A DNA stretch of 64,000 bases from Strongyloides papillosus (lineage: Eukaryota > Nematoda > Chromadorea > Rhabditida > Strongyloididae). The first letter of the stretch is position 1. The number at the start of each line of letters is the position of its first letter. Made by a program: the position numbers and the translations under genes. Positions 12,201 to 23,569 of the stretch are shown piece after piece. The DNA is taken from assembly GCA_005656395.1 (NCBI GenBank), contig SRSI01000079.1, forward strand, positions 2,232,001 through 2,296,000, given 5' to 3'. A model generated the notes under the pieces. The model was given only the letters and a program-made list of their open reading frames with translations. It was not told where the DNA came from and did not search any database.

Positions 12201-14164
12201 AATGATACGTTGTTTAATAGAAAGTTTATTGATAAAAATGATATCAAAGATGTTTTTGAAAACTTTCTACTCCAACGACAAACAAAGTAAGTTCCTTTTT
12301 TTCTTTATTTTATCTAAAAAATTTTTAGTTACGGCTTTGTAAGGGGAAAAAAGATAACAACTGAGAACAACATCACAGGGTATGGCTTCTTCGGAATACC
12401 ATACGCATCACCACCAACAGGAAACCTACGTTTCAAGGCATCGGGTCCACCAAAAAAGTGGTTTGGTGTGAAAACAGTACAGATTTCGGTAAAGACTATA
12501 TATGGAATTCTGCGAGAACACCAAGAATACCAAATAAAAATACTATATCAGAGAATTGTTTGTTTATAAATATTTTCTCCAATGAAAAGTGTCTTACGAA
12601 AGGTAACTGTTCTGTAGTTTTATATCTACACGGTGGTAAATTTTCATATGGAGATTCTAACAGTTTAAACTCTGAAATGTTAATTGAAAACTTCCTTAGT
12701 AGAGATATTGTCTTAGGAACAATAAATTATAGATTAGGATTCTTAGGATCTGGATTACTGAATCACAAACTTACTAATTTAACAATGAATAGTAATGTAG
12801 CCTTATTTGACATTCTTGACGCTTTAAAATGGATTAACAGCGAAATAAAGTATTTTGATGGGAATCCAAATGATGTCACCGTCATGGGTTATTCTTTTGG
12901 TGCTGTCATGAGCAACTTTCTACACTACTCCAGACGAACAGATAAGCTAATTAATAAATATATTACCATGTCTGGATCTTCTAAAGATGGACATTTCATT
13001 GACGGTAATGAAATCTACAGCAGAAAGATTGCAATCATGGCTGGATGCGCTTTTAACACAAAAAATTGGGAACTACCATCAGATGTTGAGGAAGTTCTGG
13101 AGTGCCTAAGAGGTATAGATGTTCAAAAAATCGTTGATTCTCAGAGGATTGTTGAGGAGAGTGGTATTGAAATCTTCACTCCAACATACGATAAAGGGTT
13201 CAATTCATTCCTTCAATTTGACTTTGATTACCTTGTTAAGAACAAACCAAACAGGCATTTATTAATTGGTAATACATTATTTGAATTCGTCAGTGGTGTA
13301 AGGTTTCTGAAAAGATAGTAGGAAAGTTATCAGAGAAAAAATCTTAGTATTGTGTAAACACCTTTGTTCATTATTCGATTTTATGAATCCTCCTATTGCT
13401 ATCAACGCCTGTCAGGAGGAGTACAATGAAGATTGCTCAAAAAGTCTCGATATGACATCAGATGTAGAAATATTTCTAGCAAACTTAAGACAATGTTATG
13501 AAAACTACAATGTCGGTGCTGATTCATATCTTTACCAATTCAATTATGCTGATCTTAAGATGACACTCGATGCTGATCACAATTGGCTTCCACAACATGC
13601 TTCAGATATTGTTTATATAACTGGTCAACATAAGAACATATTTACTAAAGCAGATTACAGAATCCAGGAACGTTATTCAAGGATATTTGCAAATTTCATC
13701 AAATACTCCGATCCAAGTGATAATGAGATTCTTTTCGATAAGTTTGACCCATCAATTAACAACTATTACGTTGTTGATTTCGATAAGAATGGCTCGTTTT
13801 CAGGTGGAATGGTTAATAATTATAGAAGAGACGTGTAAAGTTCTGGAATGAAAAGCTAGTTACTGTTGCTGGACCATTCAAAAGCTCCATTTATGAAGGC
13901 AACTTTGTTAAAATACAACCCAGAGAAGTTATTATAACTTCAAACGCTACATTGAAAGAATTAATCTATCCAGATAGTTATTATAAAGCAAGTAGTATGG
14001 TAACGGATCCAAAAACAAGGGATGATTTGAAAAATTATCCTGAAAATGCTACAAGCTCAATATTTTACGTTATTTTCTTAATATCATTGTTTATGATATT
14101 GCTTTATGTCATCAATAACGGCTGTAGGAGGTCTGTACCAAAGTCTTATCAAGTTTTTACTTAA
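12201..14164 (+). pseudogene. Cholinesterase/carboxylesterase-like gene with three frameshifts
   Basis: This is an alpha/beta-hydrolase of the acetylcholinesterase-like group. A 5' exon probably ends at 12286, followed by a 42-bp intron (12287-12328). The next exon opens with YGFVRGKKIT and GIPYASPPTGNLRF, the usual N-terminal strand region. The frame shifts near 12460-12490. It then continues with SENCLFINIF, YLHGGKF and the nucleophile elbow GYSFGA (catalytic Ser), shifts again near 13300, and carries on with a stop-bearing link to LCKHLCSLFDF and the His region LPQHASDIVY. It shifts a third time near 13830, before FWNEKLVTVAGPF and a C-terminal membrane segment (14069-14127). Secreted cholinesterase-like genes are expanded in Strongyloides. 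This one has family order and catalytic residues but cannot make one chain as it stands. Sequencing error is possible, but neighbouring long frames are clean. Confidence 0.75.
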
Positions 14165-14491
14165 TCCTTAAATTTGTATTTATAACTATAATTTAATATT
14201 GAAATAAATTTCTTAGAAAAATATATTTTTCTTAAAATCACTGGTAAAGAAGTTAATAATTTATTACTAGAACTTCTGAGAAAATGATTTTTTAGAATCT
14301 TCTATAATTGTTATACTTCGACAAGACTAGCTTATCTATCCAATAACAAGACAAGTCTATATATCAATTCATCATAATCAAATATGAAAAAAAGTTTATT
14401 GTCTGAACTTAATTATAGGTTACATTATATTAATAATATTGTTAATTTAAAATTCTTCAGTGCTATACATTTGCTATAATATTATTAGTGA
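14165..14491. other. Short convergent intergenic gap
   Basis: A+T-rich, probably 3' untranslated sequence of the flanking, convergently placed genes. Nothing else seen. Confidence 0.5.
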
Positions 14492-16201
14492 TTATTTACT
14501 TTCAGATAGTGGTTGTATTGTTCTAGAATAAATATCAGTTAAAATTTTAGTCAACTCATTCATTGAGGGACGTTTAGTTGGATCACTATGTAGACATTTA
14601 TTTTCAATAATGTCAATAATCTCCATTGGAACTGTTGGTAACGATTTTGGTTTAAGACCACTCTTAACACCCGTAACAATCTCAGCAACTGTTAATGTAG
14701 CAAAAGGTTCCTTACACGCGTTAAAAAGTTCCCATAAAAGAATTCCAAAACTATATACATCTGTTTTATAGGAAAAAATAGAATGAGCCAATGTTTCAGG
14801 TGATAACCAACGTAATGGTAATAATGAATCTTTACTATAAAGTTTGAATTCTTTCTCTCCATTCTTCAAAATAATAGCTTGACCAAAATCTGATATTTTA
14901 ACTTTGTTTTCAGAGAAGACCAAACAATTTCTTGCCGCAACATCACGATGTATACCACATTTTGAGTGAATATAATCAACTCCAAGAGCAGCATCTATGG
15001 CGAATTTAAGTAAATCCTTATTCTCTAGTTTCTTTTTTTTTCTCCTAACATATCTCTGTAGACATCCATAGTTTGACAGCTCCATGACTATCATAAATGG
15101 TTCCGAAGAAAATGATGATCCATAAAATTTTACTATATTTTCGTGCTCGAAAAGTCTCATGAATTTAACCTCTAATAAAGCTTCCGTTATAATGCTTATA
15201 AATTTGTCTAAATTTTTTATTTTTGGAATCTTAATGGCAATAGGAGTGTTATAACCTTGGTCAGTTGCAGTTTTCATGGTTCCTTTCCAGATATCACCAA
15301 AAGTTCCTTGTCCAATTTTCTTAATGAAATTAATATTATTCTTGTTGATTTCCCATGGTTGTTGAAGGATTGGTTTTTGGAGGATAACTTTATACTCCGG
15401 ATGAAGCGGTATCTTTTCGTTCACAACTTTATTAATTAAACATGAAACAGAAATACTTCTTTGATCAAACAGCATAACCTCTCTACCCTTAATCTCAAAA
15501 ACAAAGTGTATTCTTTTACTATTCCATTTACATGATAACATCAATTTTTTCTCCTTTGCATTATTTATGTCAGTGCGAACCAGAAAACTTCCTGATGTTG
15601 TAAGGAGGTTCTTAATGTCATCTCTTGATAATATTCCGTGAAACCATGGTTCTCTTTCTAGATCTTGAAATATTGATAGTGATATATCGTCTTGTGGTAC
15701 CGCTTTATTATTCACCGATGGCCCATTCGTTTTTGGTTCTTTACTAATTTTATCACCTTTTATCTTTGCTTTTGGTAGTTTAAGTGATTTATTATTAGAA
15801 CTACTTTTCGGTGTTATAGTATCATATTCTTTTTTAACGATATCCTCCTGTGTGGGGCTTTCAGGATTTAGAATGTTTGATAGACTTTCACCATCTTTAA
15901 TACAATTATTATTATCTTTAGGCTGTTCTGATTCTTTTGTCAACTTTTGATTATCCTCCCTTAAATTGCTTGTTTCTTTCGATTCAGTTGGTACTTCTGA
16001 AATTACCTTTAACGGAATGTCTATAGATTTAAAGTTGCGCTTAGTCGGTTCCTTTTTGTTAACAGAATTAGTTTTACTTAAAGTTTTGGATGCAGTCTGT
16101 GTAACTTTTTCAGTTGTTAAACTTGCCATAGCGGTATACTTTGGATCATCAGAAACATTATTACTTTTACTTTTTTTCTTCCTAAGAATTATCTTTGACA
16201 T
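14492..16201 (-). CDS. SH2-domain non-receptor tyrosine kinase (Fes/Fer-type, nematode expansion)
   Basis: A single exon encodes 569 residues. Residues 1-180 are polar, Lys/Ser-rich and probably disordered. The SH2 domain runs about 186-275 (WFHGIL start, GSFLVR with the phosphotyrosine-binding Arg at 209). The kinase domain spans about 290-560, with glycine loop GQGTFG, ATP-anchoring Lys in IAIK (324), HRDVAARN catalytic loop (418-425), DFG (438-440) and LRWLSPETL. All catalytic residues are present, so it should be active in phosphotyrosine signalling. SH2 followed directly by kinase without an F-BAR or SH3 domain is the layout of the large nematode Fes/Fer-like group, several of which are germline-expressed in C. 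elegans. An acceptor-like GTTTAG lies 14 bp upstream of the ATG. A single-exon gene among intron-bearing neighbours could indicate retroposition, which is inference only. Confidence 0.9.
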   Translation of the reverse strand: MSKIILRKKKSKSNNVSDDPKYTAMASLTTEKVTQTASKTLSKTNSVNKKEPTKRNFKSIDIPLKVISEVPTESKETSNLREDNQKLTKESEQPKDNNNCIKDGESLSNILNPESPTQEDIVKKEYDTITPKSSSNNKSLKLPKAKIKGDKISKEPKTNGPSVNNKAVPQDDISLSIFQDLEREPWFHGILSRDDIKNLLTTSGSFLVRTDINNAKEKKLMLSCKWNSKRIHFVFEIKGREVMLFDQRSISVSCLINKVVNEKIPLHPEYKVILQKPILQQPWEINKNNINFIKKIGQGTFGDIWKGTMKTATDQGYNTPIAIKIPKIKNLDKFISIITEALLEVKFMRLFEHENIVKFYGSSFSSEPFMIVMELSNYGCLQRYVRRKKKKLENKDLLKFAIDAALGVDYIHSKCGIHRDVAARNCLVFSENKVKISDFGQAIILKNGEKEFKLYSKDSLLPLRWLSPETLAHSIFSYKTDVYSFGILLWELFNACKEPFATLTVAEIVTGVKSGLKPKSLPTVPMEIIDIIENKCLHSDPTKRPSMNELTKILTDIYSRTIQPLSESK

Positions 16202-16291
16202 GAGTAGACAATAACTAAACGAAAGAATAAAAAAATAATGATAAATGTTTGATATTACCTCATATTCATATACACATTATTTAACATTAAA

Positions 16292-17817
16292 ATTATAATA
16301 CAAAATTTCTATTATTATAATTTTTTTTTATCTAAATGTAAATAAGTTTAAATTTATTTTGAAATTTTAAATACAACAAAATGTATGCAATTAGGTACTA
16401 ATATTAATTAATAAAACATGTAATATAATTGATAGCAACTCCACTTTTTTTTATCAATTTCTACTTATTTTAATAATTTATTGCTTGAAGAAGAAATAAT
16501 TATTTTCTAAGACTTTTATTCAAGATGATAAGGTATAAAATCTATTAATTTAGCAATAAAATAGACAGGGGAATCTCAGGAACGTTCTCATCTTATAAAT
16601 AAATAAGCTGTTACTGAGTGTAATCAATTAACTAAAGGTTATTTTAAAATTTTCCGTCAAAAAAATAATTAATTTTTGCACAAAATAATAGTATTCAGTA
16701 TGAAAAGGTGTTGACAACAAATAATTCAACAATTATTTATGAATCCTTTGAATCCATCACTTTTTCTCAAAAAATTCACTAGATCTGGTGCTTTTTATCC
16801 ATGAATACCGCATGAAACCTTTGAATTTGATATTTTATCTTCGGATTTCCAGAATCCTATATTCCCGTTCATAAATCCTCATCTTTTCATCCATGAGTTC
16901 TATATGAAACTCCCGAATTCGAGACAAAAAATTTCAAATTTCAGAATCCCATGTTCCCATCCATGAATCCTCTGAATCCTTAGTTTTTCATCAATGAAAC
17001 CCATATGGAACCCCCGAATCCGAGACAAAAATTTTCAAATTTCAGAATCCAACGTTCTCATCCATGAATCCTCTGAATCCTTAGTTTTTCATCCATGAAA
17101 CCCATATGAAACCCCCAAATCCGAGACAAAAACTTTGAAATTTCAGAATCCCATGTTTTCATCCATGAATCCTCTAAATCCTTTATTTTTCATCCATGAA
17201 AACCATATGGAACGCACGAATCCGACATTAGAAATTTTTGAATCCCTAAATCAACCAATATAATGAAAATGATTAAATCGACCAAATTTATAATAAAAAT
17301 GAAAAAAACGATTTTTATTAAAATGATGAATTTTATAATAAAAACGAAAAAAATAAATTTTATTAAAATGATGAATTCTATCAATTTTATAATAAAAATG
17401 AAAAAAACGATTTTTATTAAAATGATGAATTTTATCAATTTTATAATAAAAATGAAAAAAACGATTTTTACTAAAATGATGAATTTTATAATAAAAATGA
17501 AAAAAACCAATTTAATTAAAATGATCAATTTGATCAATTTTATAATAAAAACGAAAAAAATCAATTTTATTAAAATGATCAATTCGACTAAATTTACAAT
17601 AAAAATGAAAATATCAATTTAATTAAAAAAATTAAATCGACCAATTTTATAATAAAAACGAAAATATCAATTTTATTAAAACGATCAATTCGACTAAATT
17701 TATAATAAAAATAAATCTACTAATTTAATAAAAATTATTAAATTGACCAAATTTATAATAAATATAAATCTATCAATATAATGAAAATGATTAAATTGAC
17801 CAAATTTATAATAAATA
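16292..17817. repeat. Dispersed 1.5-kb repeat, copy 2
   Basis: Same orientation and order as 3928-5440: unique head, 90-100-bp tandem units (16.75-17.24 kb, successive CAGAATCC at about 16942, 17042 and 17143), then the TTTATAATAAAAATGAAAAA minisatellite, longer here (17.26-17.81 kb). Some 100-bp stretches of the head look identical to copy 1, for example the part with CACTAGATCTGGTGC. Open frames in the minisatellite on both strands are low-complexity Ile/Lys/Phe repeats and are not genes. The copy ends where the next TIR element begins. Confidence 0.8.
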
Positions 17818-17819
17818 TA

Positions 17820-18775
17820 CACACAAATCAAAAAAGGACAAATTTTGACAAATCTACATAAATTGCAATAAAATGTCCCACCATTTTAAAAAATTGAATA
17901 TTATTCAAATTTTAAAAATATCAAGCGATAGCAAAAATTTTAAAACGACACAAAATATTAGGTTGTCGCGTACATTTTGCCGTTTTATTACAAAAAATAT
18001 ATATGTTTGATTTTTAAATTAATGTGACTTTTTTAAGTTTGAAATTTTTTATGACATTATGTTCATTTTAGATTCCAACTTGTTTTTATCTTTATTTTAT
18101 AAAATACGTTATTAAAAGTCAATTTTGTTTGAAGTTATTAATGTTTTAATAAAAATCACTATTTTAAAAAAATTTTTTAACAACAATGAGTCTATAATAA
18201 AACTTTTTACAATAACAATGAAAAGTAATAATTATTTACTCACACAAAGGATTATCAATTTAAAATATTATTTTAGTATTCCTTCTTATTTTCAATTAAA
18301 ATATGTAAAAGTTATTTTTTTTACTATAAATAAAAATCTATATTGTTTTATAACTTTTCATAAGTTTGATTTTGAAAGATGATCTTTAAAAGACATTATG
18401 AATAAAATTTAGAGTATCAAATGTGAAAATTTCATAAAATACAATTTATAATAATTCAAACGATTGAAAAATATAAAAAATATACTGTAATATGTTAAAA
18501 ATGTTTTTTATAAAAGTGTTTGTAATTTTACATAGAATTAAATTTTAACCTTGTATTTTAAAATGTATTGTAGAAAACAACTTATGTTCTAAAATAAAAA
18601 TAGTATACTAAAAAAAGAGGAACTAATTTTAATAATTCACTAATTATTGTTTTAATTTTTCATGTACAAAATAATTGTGATAAAATTAGTCGCAAATAAA
18701 GAAAATTTGAATTTTATTTGGTGGGACAAATTTATTACATTTTATGCAAACCTGTGTCCTTTTTTTTTCTGTGTG
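17820..18775. mobile_element. 956-bp DNA element with about 60-bp TIRs and TA flanks
   Basis: The left end CACACAAATCAAAAAAGGAC (from 17820) and the reverse complement of the right end, CACACAGAAAAAAAAAGGAC (ending 18775), match. The similarity continues about 60 bp inward to a shared TGTCCCACCA on each side. Both ends are flanked by TA (17818-17819 and 18776-18777), as expected for a Tc1/mariner-type target duplication. The inside is A+T-rich; the only frame (18125-18382, plus) has no transposase motif, so it is a non-autonomous element. Confidence 0.75.
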
Positions 18776-18777
18776 TA

Positions 18778-19392
18778 CAAATACTGAAAAATGTATCTAT
18801 ATAAGTTTATTTATATATACTTATTAGAAAAATATAATTTATCGTTAAAAATGGCTTACTTAACAATTTGTAGACTGCGTCCCGTATTCTAAAAATTATA
18901 CTCTACATTGATGCAAAATTTCAGAACTAATATCTGAAATATAAGTGGTCAAAGAAGCTAATGTTATATTTTTTGTTTCTCGCATACGTCAACGAGTCGT
19001 CATAAAAGTATATAAAGAATATTTTAAAATAGTTTTATTTCATATAATTCATTTATAAATAAATAATCACAAGCTGTTAAATTATAAATCAGATAATAAA
19101 GATATATAATTTATTTGACCGTTCCAAATGTTAATAAAATTACAATAAATGGTGACAATACCAAGGCCTATAATAATATAAAACAAGAATGATGATAAAA
19201 ACAAATTACCTTGGTACCAGGTTAGTAAATTTGACTTTTCTTAGCCAATTACTCCCTTTATATACCAAGGAATCATCATTCCATGTCAAACATGTTTTAA
19301 AACATGACACAAACCATTATTAATAATCGTTAAGGTAATTAGCTTTTATTGTGGGAAATTGTCATATATGGAAATTTATATAATTCTAAATA
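18778..19392. other. Intergenic, no gene recognised
   Basis: A+T-rich DNA between two transposon relics. No open frame or RNA gene seen. Confidence 0.45.
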
Positions 19393-20152
19393 CAGTCAAC
19401 TCTCTCTATAAGAAACATACTGGGATCGAGAAATTTAGTAGTTTCTTATAGAGAATGTACTAGAGGTTTCTTATAGAGATTTACTATATTAAATGCCCTT
19501 ATATGTAGTAATAACACTAAAAAAACTAAAATTCTATACATTAAATGTTTATACTAAAAATAAACCCCCCAGATTAAGCAATTGAAAATTATTCAATATA
19601 ATTTTCATCCTAATTTGACTTTATTTAGGTAAAAAAGTTAGAAGGTAATGATTGTTTCATGAGACATGTTTTATCTTGAAATTTTTCAACTGGTTCTTTT
19701 AAAGAAGATTTATCATGTAATATTGAATATTGCTTTAGTACATTAAAACTTTTTTAACTTCATCAATTGATGGACAATAATTTCTGGATCATTATATATT
19801 GGTTCATCTTCTAAGCATATGTCATGATCTACACTACATTCTGTTAAATTATTTGTTTCTATATCATCAACTATTATGTGACTAAAGTGTGTAAATAACA
19901 GATATTTCTATTGAAATGGAAACGATTTTTGATTTTCAACATCTTTTTCAACAAATAAAAAAGCAATTTTATGTTAAGAATATCATCTACATGGTTTCTT
20001 ATAGGAAGAGAGTTTCTAACAACGTTTTTTTTTGTTTCTTATAGAAAACCAAAAATGTATGAAAATTTAATTTCAGTTTTGGGACCATAGACTATGGTTT
20101 CTTATAGAAGAAAGTTTCTTATAGAGGTGTTTCTAATAGAGAGAGTTGACTG
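19393..20152 (-). mobile_element. Pogo/Tigger-like transposon relic (760 bp)
   Basis: The ends are CAGTCAACTCTCTCTATAAG (left) and the inverse, closing ...GAGAGAGTTGACTG (right), with TA on both sides (19391-19392 and 20153-20154). The CAGT.AAC tip is typical of pogo/Tigger elements. The sub-terminal motif TTTCTTATAGA recurs several times near both ends. On the minus strand a decayed reading (about 19890-19630) gives an acidic stretch, then PSIDEVKKVL and, after a shift, LKQYSILHDKSSLKEPVEKF. This resembles the acidic tail and leucine-rich end of pogo-type transposases. The DDE domain is missing, so the copy is internally deleted. Confidence 0.6.
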
Positions 20153-20265
20153 TATTACTTTTATTAATAGGATAATTTATTATATATTTGATATTATTTA
20201 ATGTTGTGATTTTATAAAATTTTAGTCACGTAAATAAAAGACATTTCAGTATTACAAATATTCAG

Positions 20266-23020
20266 TTATTCTATCTCTTTTTTTTCAGAGTTACTTCTCG
20301 TTGAACTAATGTTGGACAACTTAAATAATAAACTTTGAAGTAATAATGGACGTACAAGAATAAATTTTTTCCATTCTTCAGTTTCTTTCAAATATTCCAT
20401 GTTTTTAAGGATAATTTCTTCACAACATTCCTTCAATCTTTCAGTCGGGTACTTATCAGATAATGCGAAACGTTCACAAACATTCTCAATAGACAAACTA
20501 TTACACATAGACTGTTCTGCAATTGCTTTTAATCTATCTAATTCATATTTATTTGCAATTTCAAATATTTCATTTGCCATATCTTGTATATCCGGGACTT
20601 CATCTGTGTAAATGTATTTTAACATTTTCCTTACAACTTCGGCACTAAAATCTTTTATTTCAATAATATTTGTTTGTGATTCTTCTAAAGTGCCTTTGAA
20701 TATGTCACAAAAAAAAGGAGATCTTTTAGCAAGAATTTCTTTGTGTACTTGAATTTCAGTGTCTTCAACTTTTATAACACAATCATAAAATAATGGCGAA
20801 TCAAACATATTACCATAGTCTGATAATAATTTTGATTGGGGTATTGAAATATTTATTGATGTCTCTGGTTTATCATGGTTCTCAGTCTTAGAGTCAACAA
20901 TTTCTAGATTACTATGGTTCTCAGTTCTAAGATCAATAATCTCTGCCTCACAAAATATTACCAAACAACCATTTACTAATAAACCATTCGATTCATCTAG
21001 TAAAAAATCTTTTTTAACAAATTTTCGATACCCCCAACTAAAATTTTCATTATTCCTATCAAATTCACGAGTACCCGTACTATGCCAAACATTTGTCTCC
21101 TCACCCTCGTAATTTAGAATAGAAATCCTATAATTTGCCTTTGCTTTGTCGGGCTTTAACAATGTCAGATAAACTGATACATACTCCTTTAACCATTCAT
21201 CTATACCGTTGGGATATATGTGCAAACACCACTCTGATTTTTCTTTGCTTCCAATTACAAAAGTTGGTGATATAATTTTTTCACCTGTCTTTTCAAGACG
21301 AAGTGAAAAGTTTTCTATTGTGTATATATATTTGAAATTGTTAACGTCTGTCTGGTTGATATAAAAAACATCTGAAATGGTGAAGATCATAAAATCAGTG
21401 GTAAGTTCAACGTTGTAACAGATAACATACCATAAGGTATACTATTTTCAGATTTAAGGTCAGTAACATCTGCCTCGCATAGTATTGTCAACTTATCATT
21501 AATCAATAAGCCATTTGATCTATCTAGCAAAAAATCCTTTTTAACAAAGTTTGGAAACCCCCAACCACTTCCTTTATTAAGATCAATAATATTATCTTCA
21601 ATACTTATATTTTTCTCCTCCTCCTTGTCATTTAAAATAGAGAATCTTAATTTAACTTTTGCTTTCTCAGGTTTCAACAATGTTAGAAAAACTGATACAT
21701 ACTCCTTTGACTTTTCACCTTGACCATTGGGATATATCGATAAACACCACTCTGATCTATCTTTGCTTCCAATTACAAAAGTTGGTGATACAAATTGTTC
21801 ACCTGTCTTTTCAGGACGAAGTGAAAAGTTTTGTATTGTGTATTTATATTTGAAATAGCTAACGTCTGTCTGGTTGGTATAAAAAACATCTGAAATGGTA
21901 AATATCATAAAATCAGTGGCAAGTTCAATGGTGTGACAGATAACATACCATAAAGTATACTATTCTCATATTTGAGGTCAGTAATCTCTGCCTCACATAT
22001 TATTGTAAACTTATCATTAATCAATAAACCATTTGATTTATTTAGTAAAAAATCTCTCTTAACAAATTCTGGATACCCCCAACTACCGTTTAATTTATCT
22101 TTAACAAATTCATCAGCCAACCTACTATTGAAAACATTTTTCTCCTCTCCCTTGTCATTTAAAATAGAAAACCTATATTTTGCTTTTGCTTTCTCGGGCT
22201 TCAACAATGCCAAATAAACTGATACAAACTCCTTCCACTCTTCATTGATACCATTGGGATATATCTCTAAACGCCACTCTGATCTTTCTTTGCTTCCAAT
22301 TACAAAAGTTGATGATATAATTTTTTCACCTGTCTTTTCAGAACGAAGTGAAAAGTTTTGTATTGTGTATTTATATTTGAAATTATTAACGTCTGTCTGG
22401 CTGATATAAAGAACATCTGAAATGGTAAATATCATAAAATTAGTGGCGAGTTCAACGTTGTGACAGATAACATACCATAAGGTATACTATTCTCATATTT
22501 GAGGTCAGTAATCTCTGCCTCACATATTATTGTAAACTTATCATTAATCAATAAACCATTTGATCTATCTAGCAAAAAATCCTTTTTAACAAAGTTTGGA
22601 AACCCCCAACCACTTCCTTTATTAAGATCAATAATATTATCTTCAATACTTATATTTTTCTCCTCCTCCTTGTCATTTAAAATAGAGAATCTTAATTTAA
22701 CTTTTGCTTTCTCAGGTTTCAACAATGTTAGAAAAACTGATACATACTCCTTTGACTTTTCACCTTGACCATTGGGATATATCTCTAAACGCCACTCTGA
22801 TCTTTCTTTGCTTCCAATTACAAAAATTGGTGATATAATTTTTTCACCTGTCTTTTCAGTACGAAGTGAAAAGTTTTCTATTGTATACATATATTTGAAA
22901 TTATTATCGCCTGTCTGTAAAAGATTAAAACCGTCTGAAATAGTAAATTTCTTAAAATCATGACAAACTCAATGTTGTGACAGATGACTTACTAAAAGGT
23001 TTACTTTTTTCTTGACCCAT
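20266..23020 (-). CDS. Four-MATH plus BTB domain protein (CUL3 adaptor type)
   Basis: Exons are 23020-22993, 22934-22476, 22416-21949, 21889-21431 and 21371-20266. The introns are 58-59 bp, all phase 1, giving 839 residues. Exons 2-4 each encode one whole MATH domain (about 153-156 residues; landmarks TIENFSLR, FVIGSKERSEW, IYPNG, KEYVSV, KKDFLLD.SNGLL). Exon 5 encodes a fourth MATH, then a BTB domain (about 660-765: FYDCVIKVEDTEIQVHKEIL, KYIYTDEV) and a SPOP-like C-terminal helical part. MATH-BTB proteins bring substrates to CUL3 ubiquitin ligases; MATH binds substrate and BTB binds CUL3. Proteins of this class usually have one MATH domain, so four is unusual. Read without splicing, the exons look like four overlapping genes, because each intron ends in ATGAT.TTTACCATTTCAG with an ATG in frame with the next exon. 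The splice sites and phase make a single gene far more likely. Confidence 0.88.
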
Positions 23021-23569
23021 ATCAATTTTTACTCTAAATATAAGTTTCCAATGGCTTAACTAAATTCGTTTAGAAATTCTAAAATAAAAAATTCTCAATG
23101 AATAAAAAGCCGAAGTAGAATAGAATAAAATACCAGAAAAGGTTAAATTAAAAATGATAATTAACCTAAGATTATTGACTTATATAGCAAGTATATTTTT
23201 AAGGTTGATTTCAACTTGTAAAATACTTATCGGTGAAAACTCTTTAGCAATCAATCAAATGGTTGAAGAAAATTTTTGATAAAATATCTTACTAATGTCT
23301 AGAAGGTTTTTTTTAATATATTTCTATATTTATGACGATGTACTTTCATCTATGATATATGTTAAAAAAGCGTATCTTCTACAGTCTTATCACAAATATT
23401 TAGATAAAAACATCCAAATATAAAATAGAAATCAGTTTAATATAACAAATAGATACTTTTTAGTGACACATAAAATTCTAAAAGGAAAATGTCTTTTTAT
23501 TACTGTAATTTCAATGAAGCGTTTCCATATATTCTTAATTGCTATATTATCTATGACAAAAAAAATAAA
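23021..23569. other. Upstream region of the MATH-BTB gene
   Basis: A+T-rich sequence presumably holding the promoter. No clear TATA element or binding site could be picked out and no other gene is seen. Confidence 0.4.

Noticed and set aside
17190..17622. Long open frames on both strands
   Set aside because: They are read-outs of the TTTATAATAAAAATGAAAAA minisatellite (Ile/Lys/Phe repeats) in the 1.5-kb repeat.
18125..18382. 85-codon frame inside the TIR element
   Set aside because: No start context, no DDE motif, low-complexity Ile/Asn/Phe content.
21387..22890. Three separate MATH-only genes overlapping by 4 bp like an operon
   Set aside because: Consistent GT..TTTCAG introns with phase 1 join them into one frame; the ATGA overlaps lie inside the introns.
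20399..22963. Plus-strand frames opposite the MATH-BTB gene
   Set aside because: Mirror frames of the minus-strand coding sequence; they repeat with each MATH exon.
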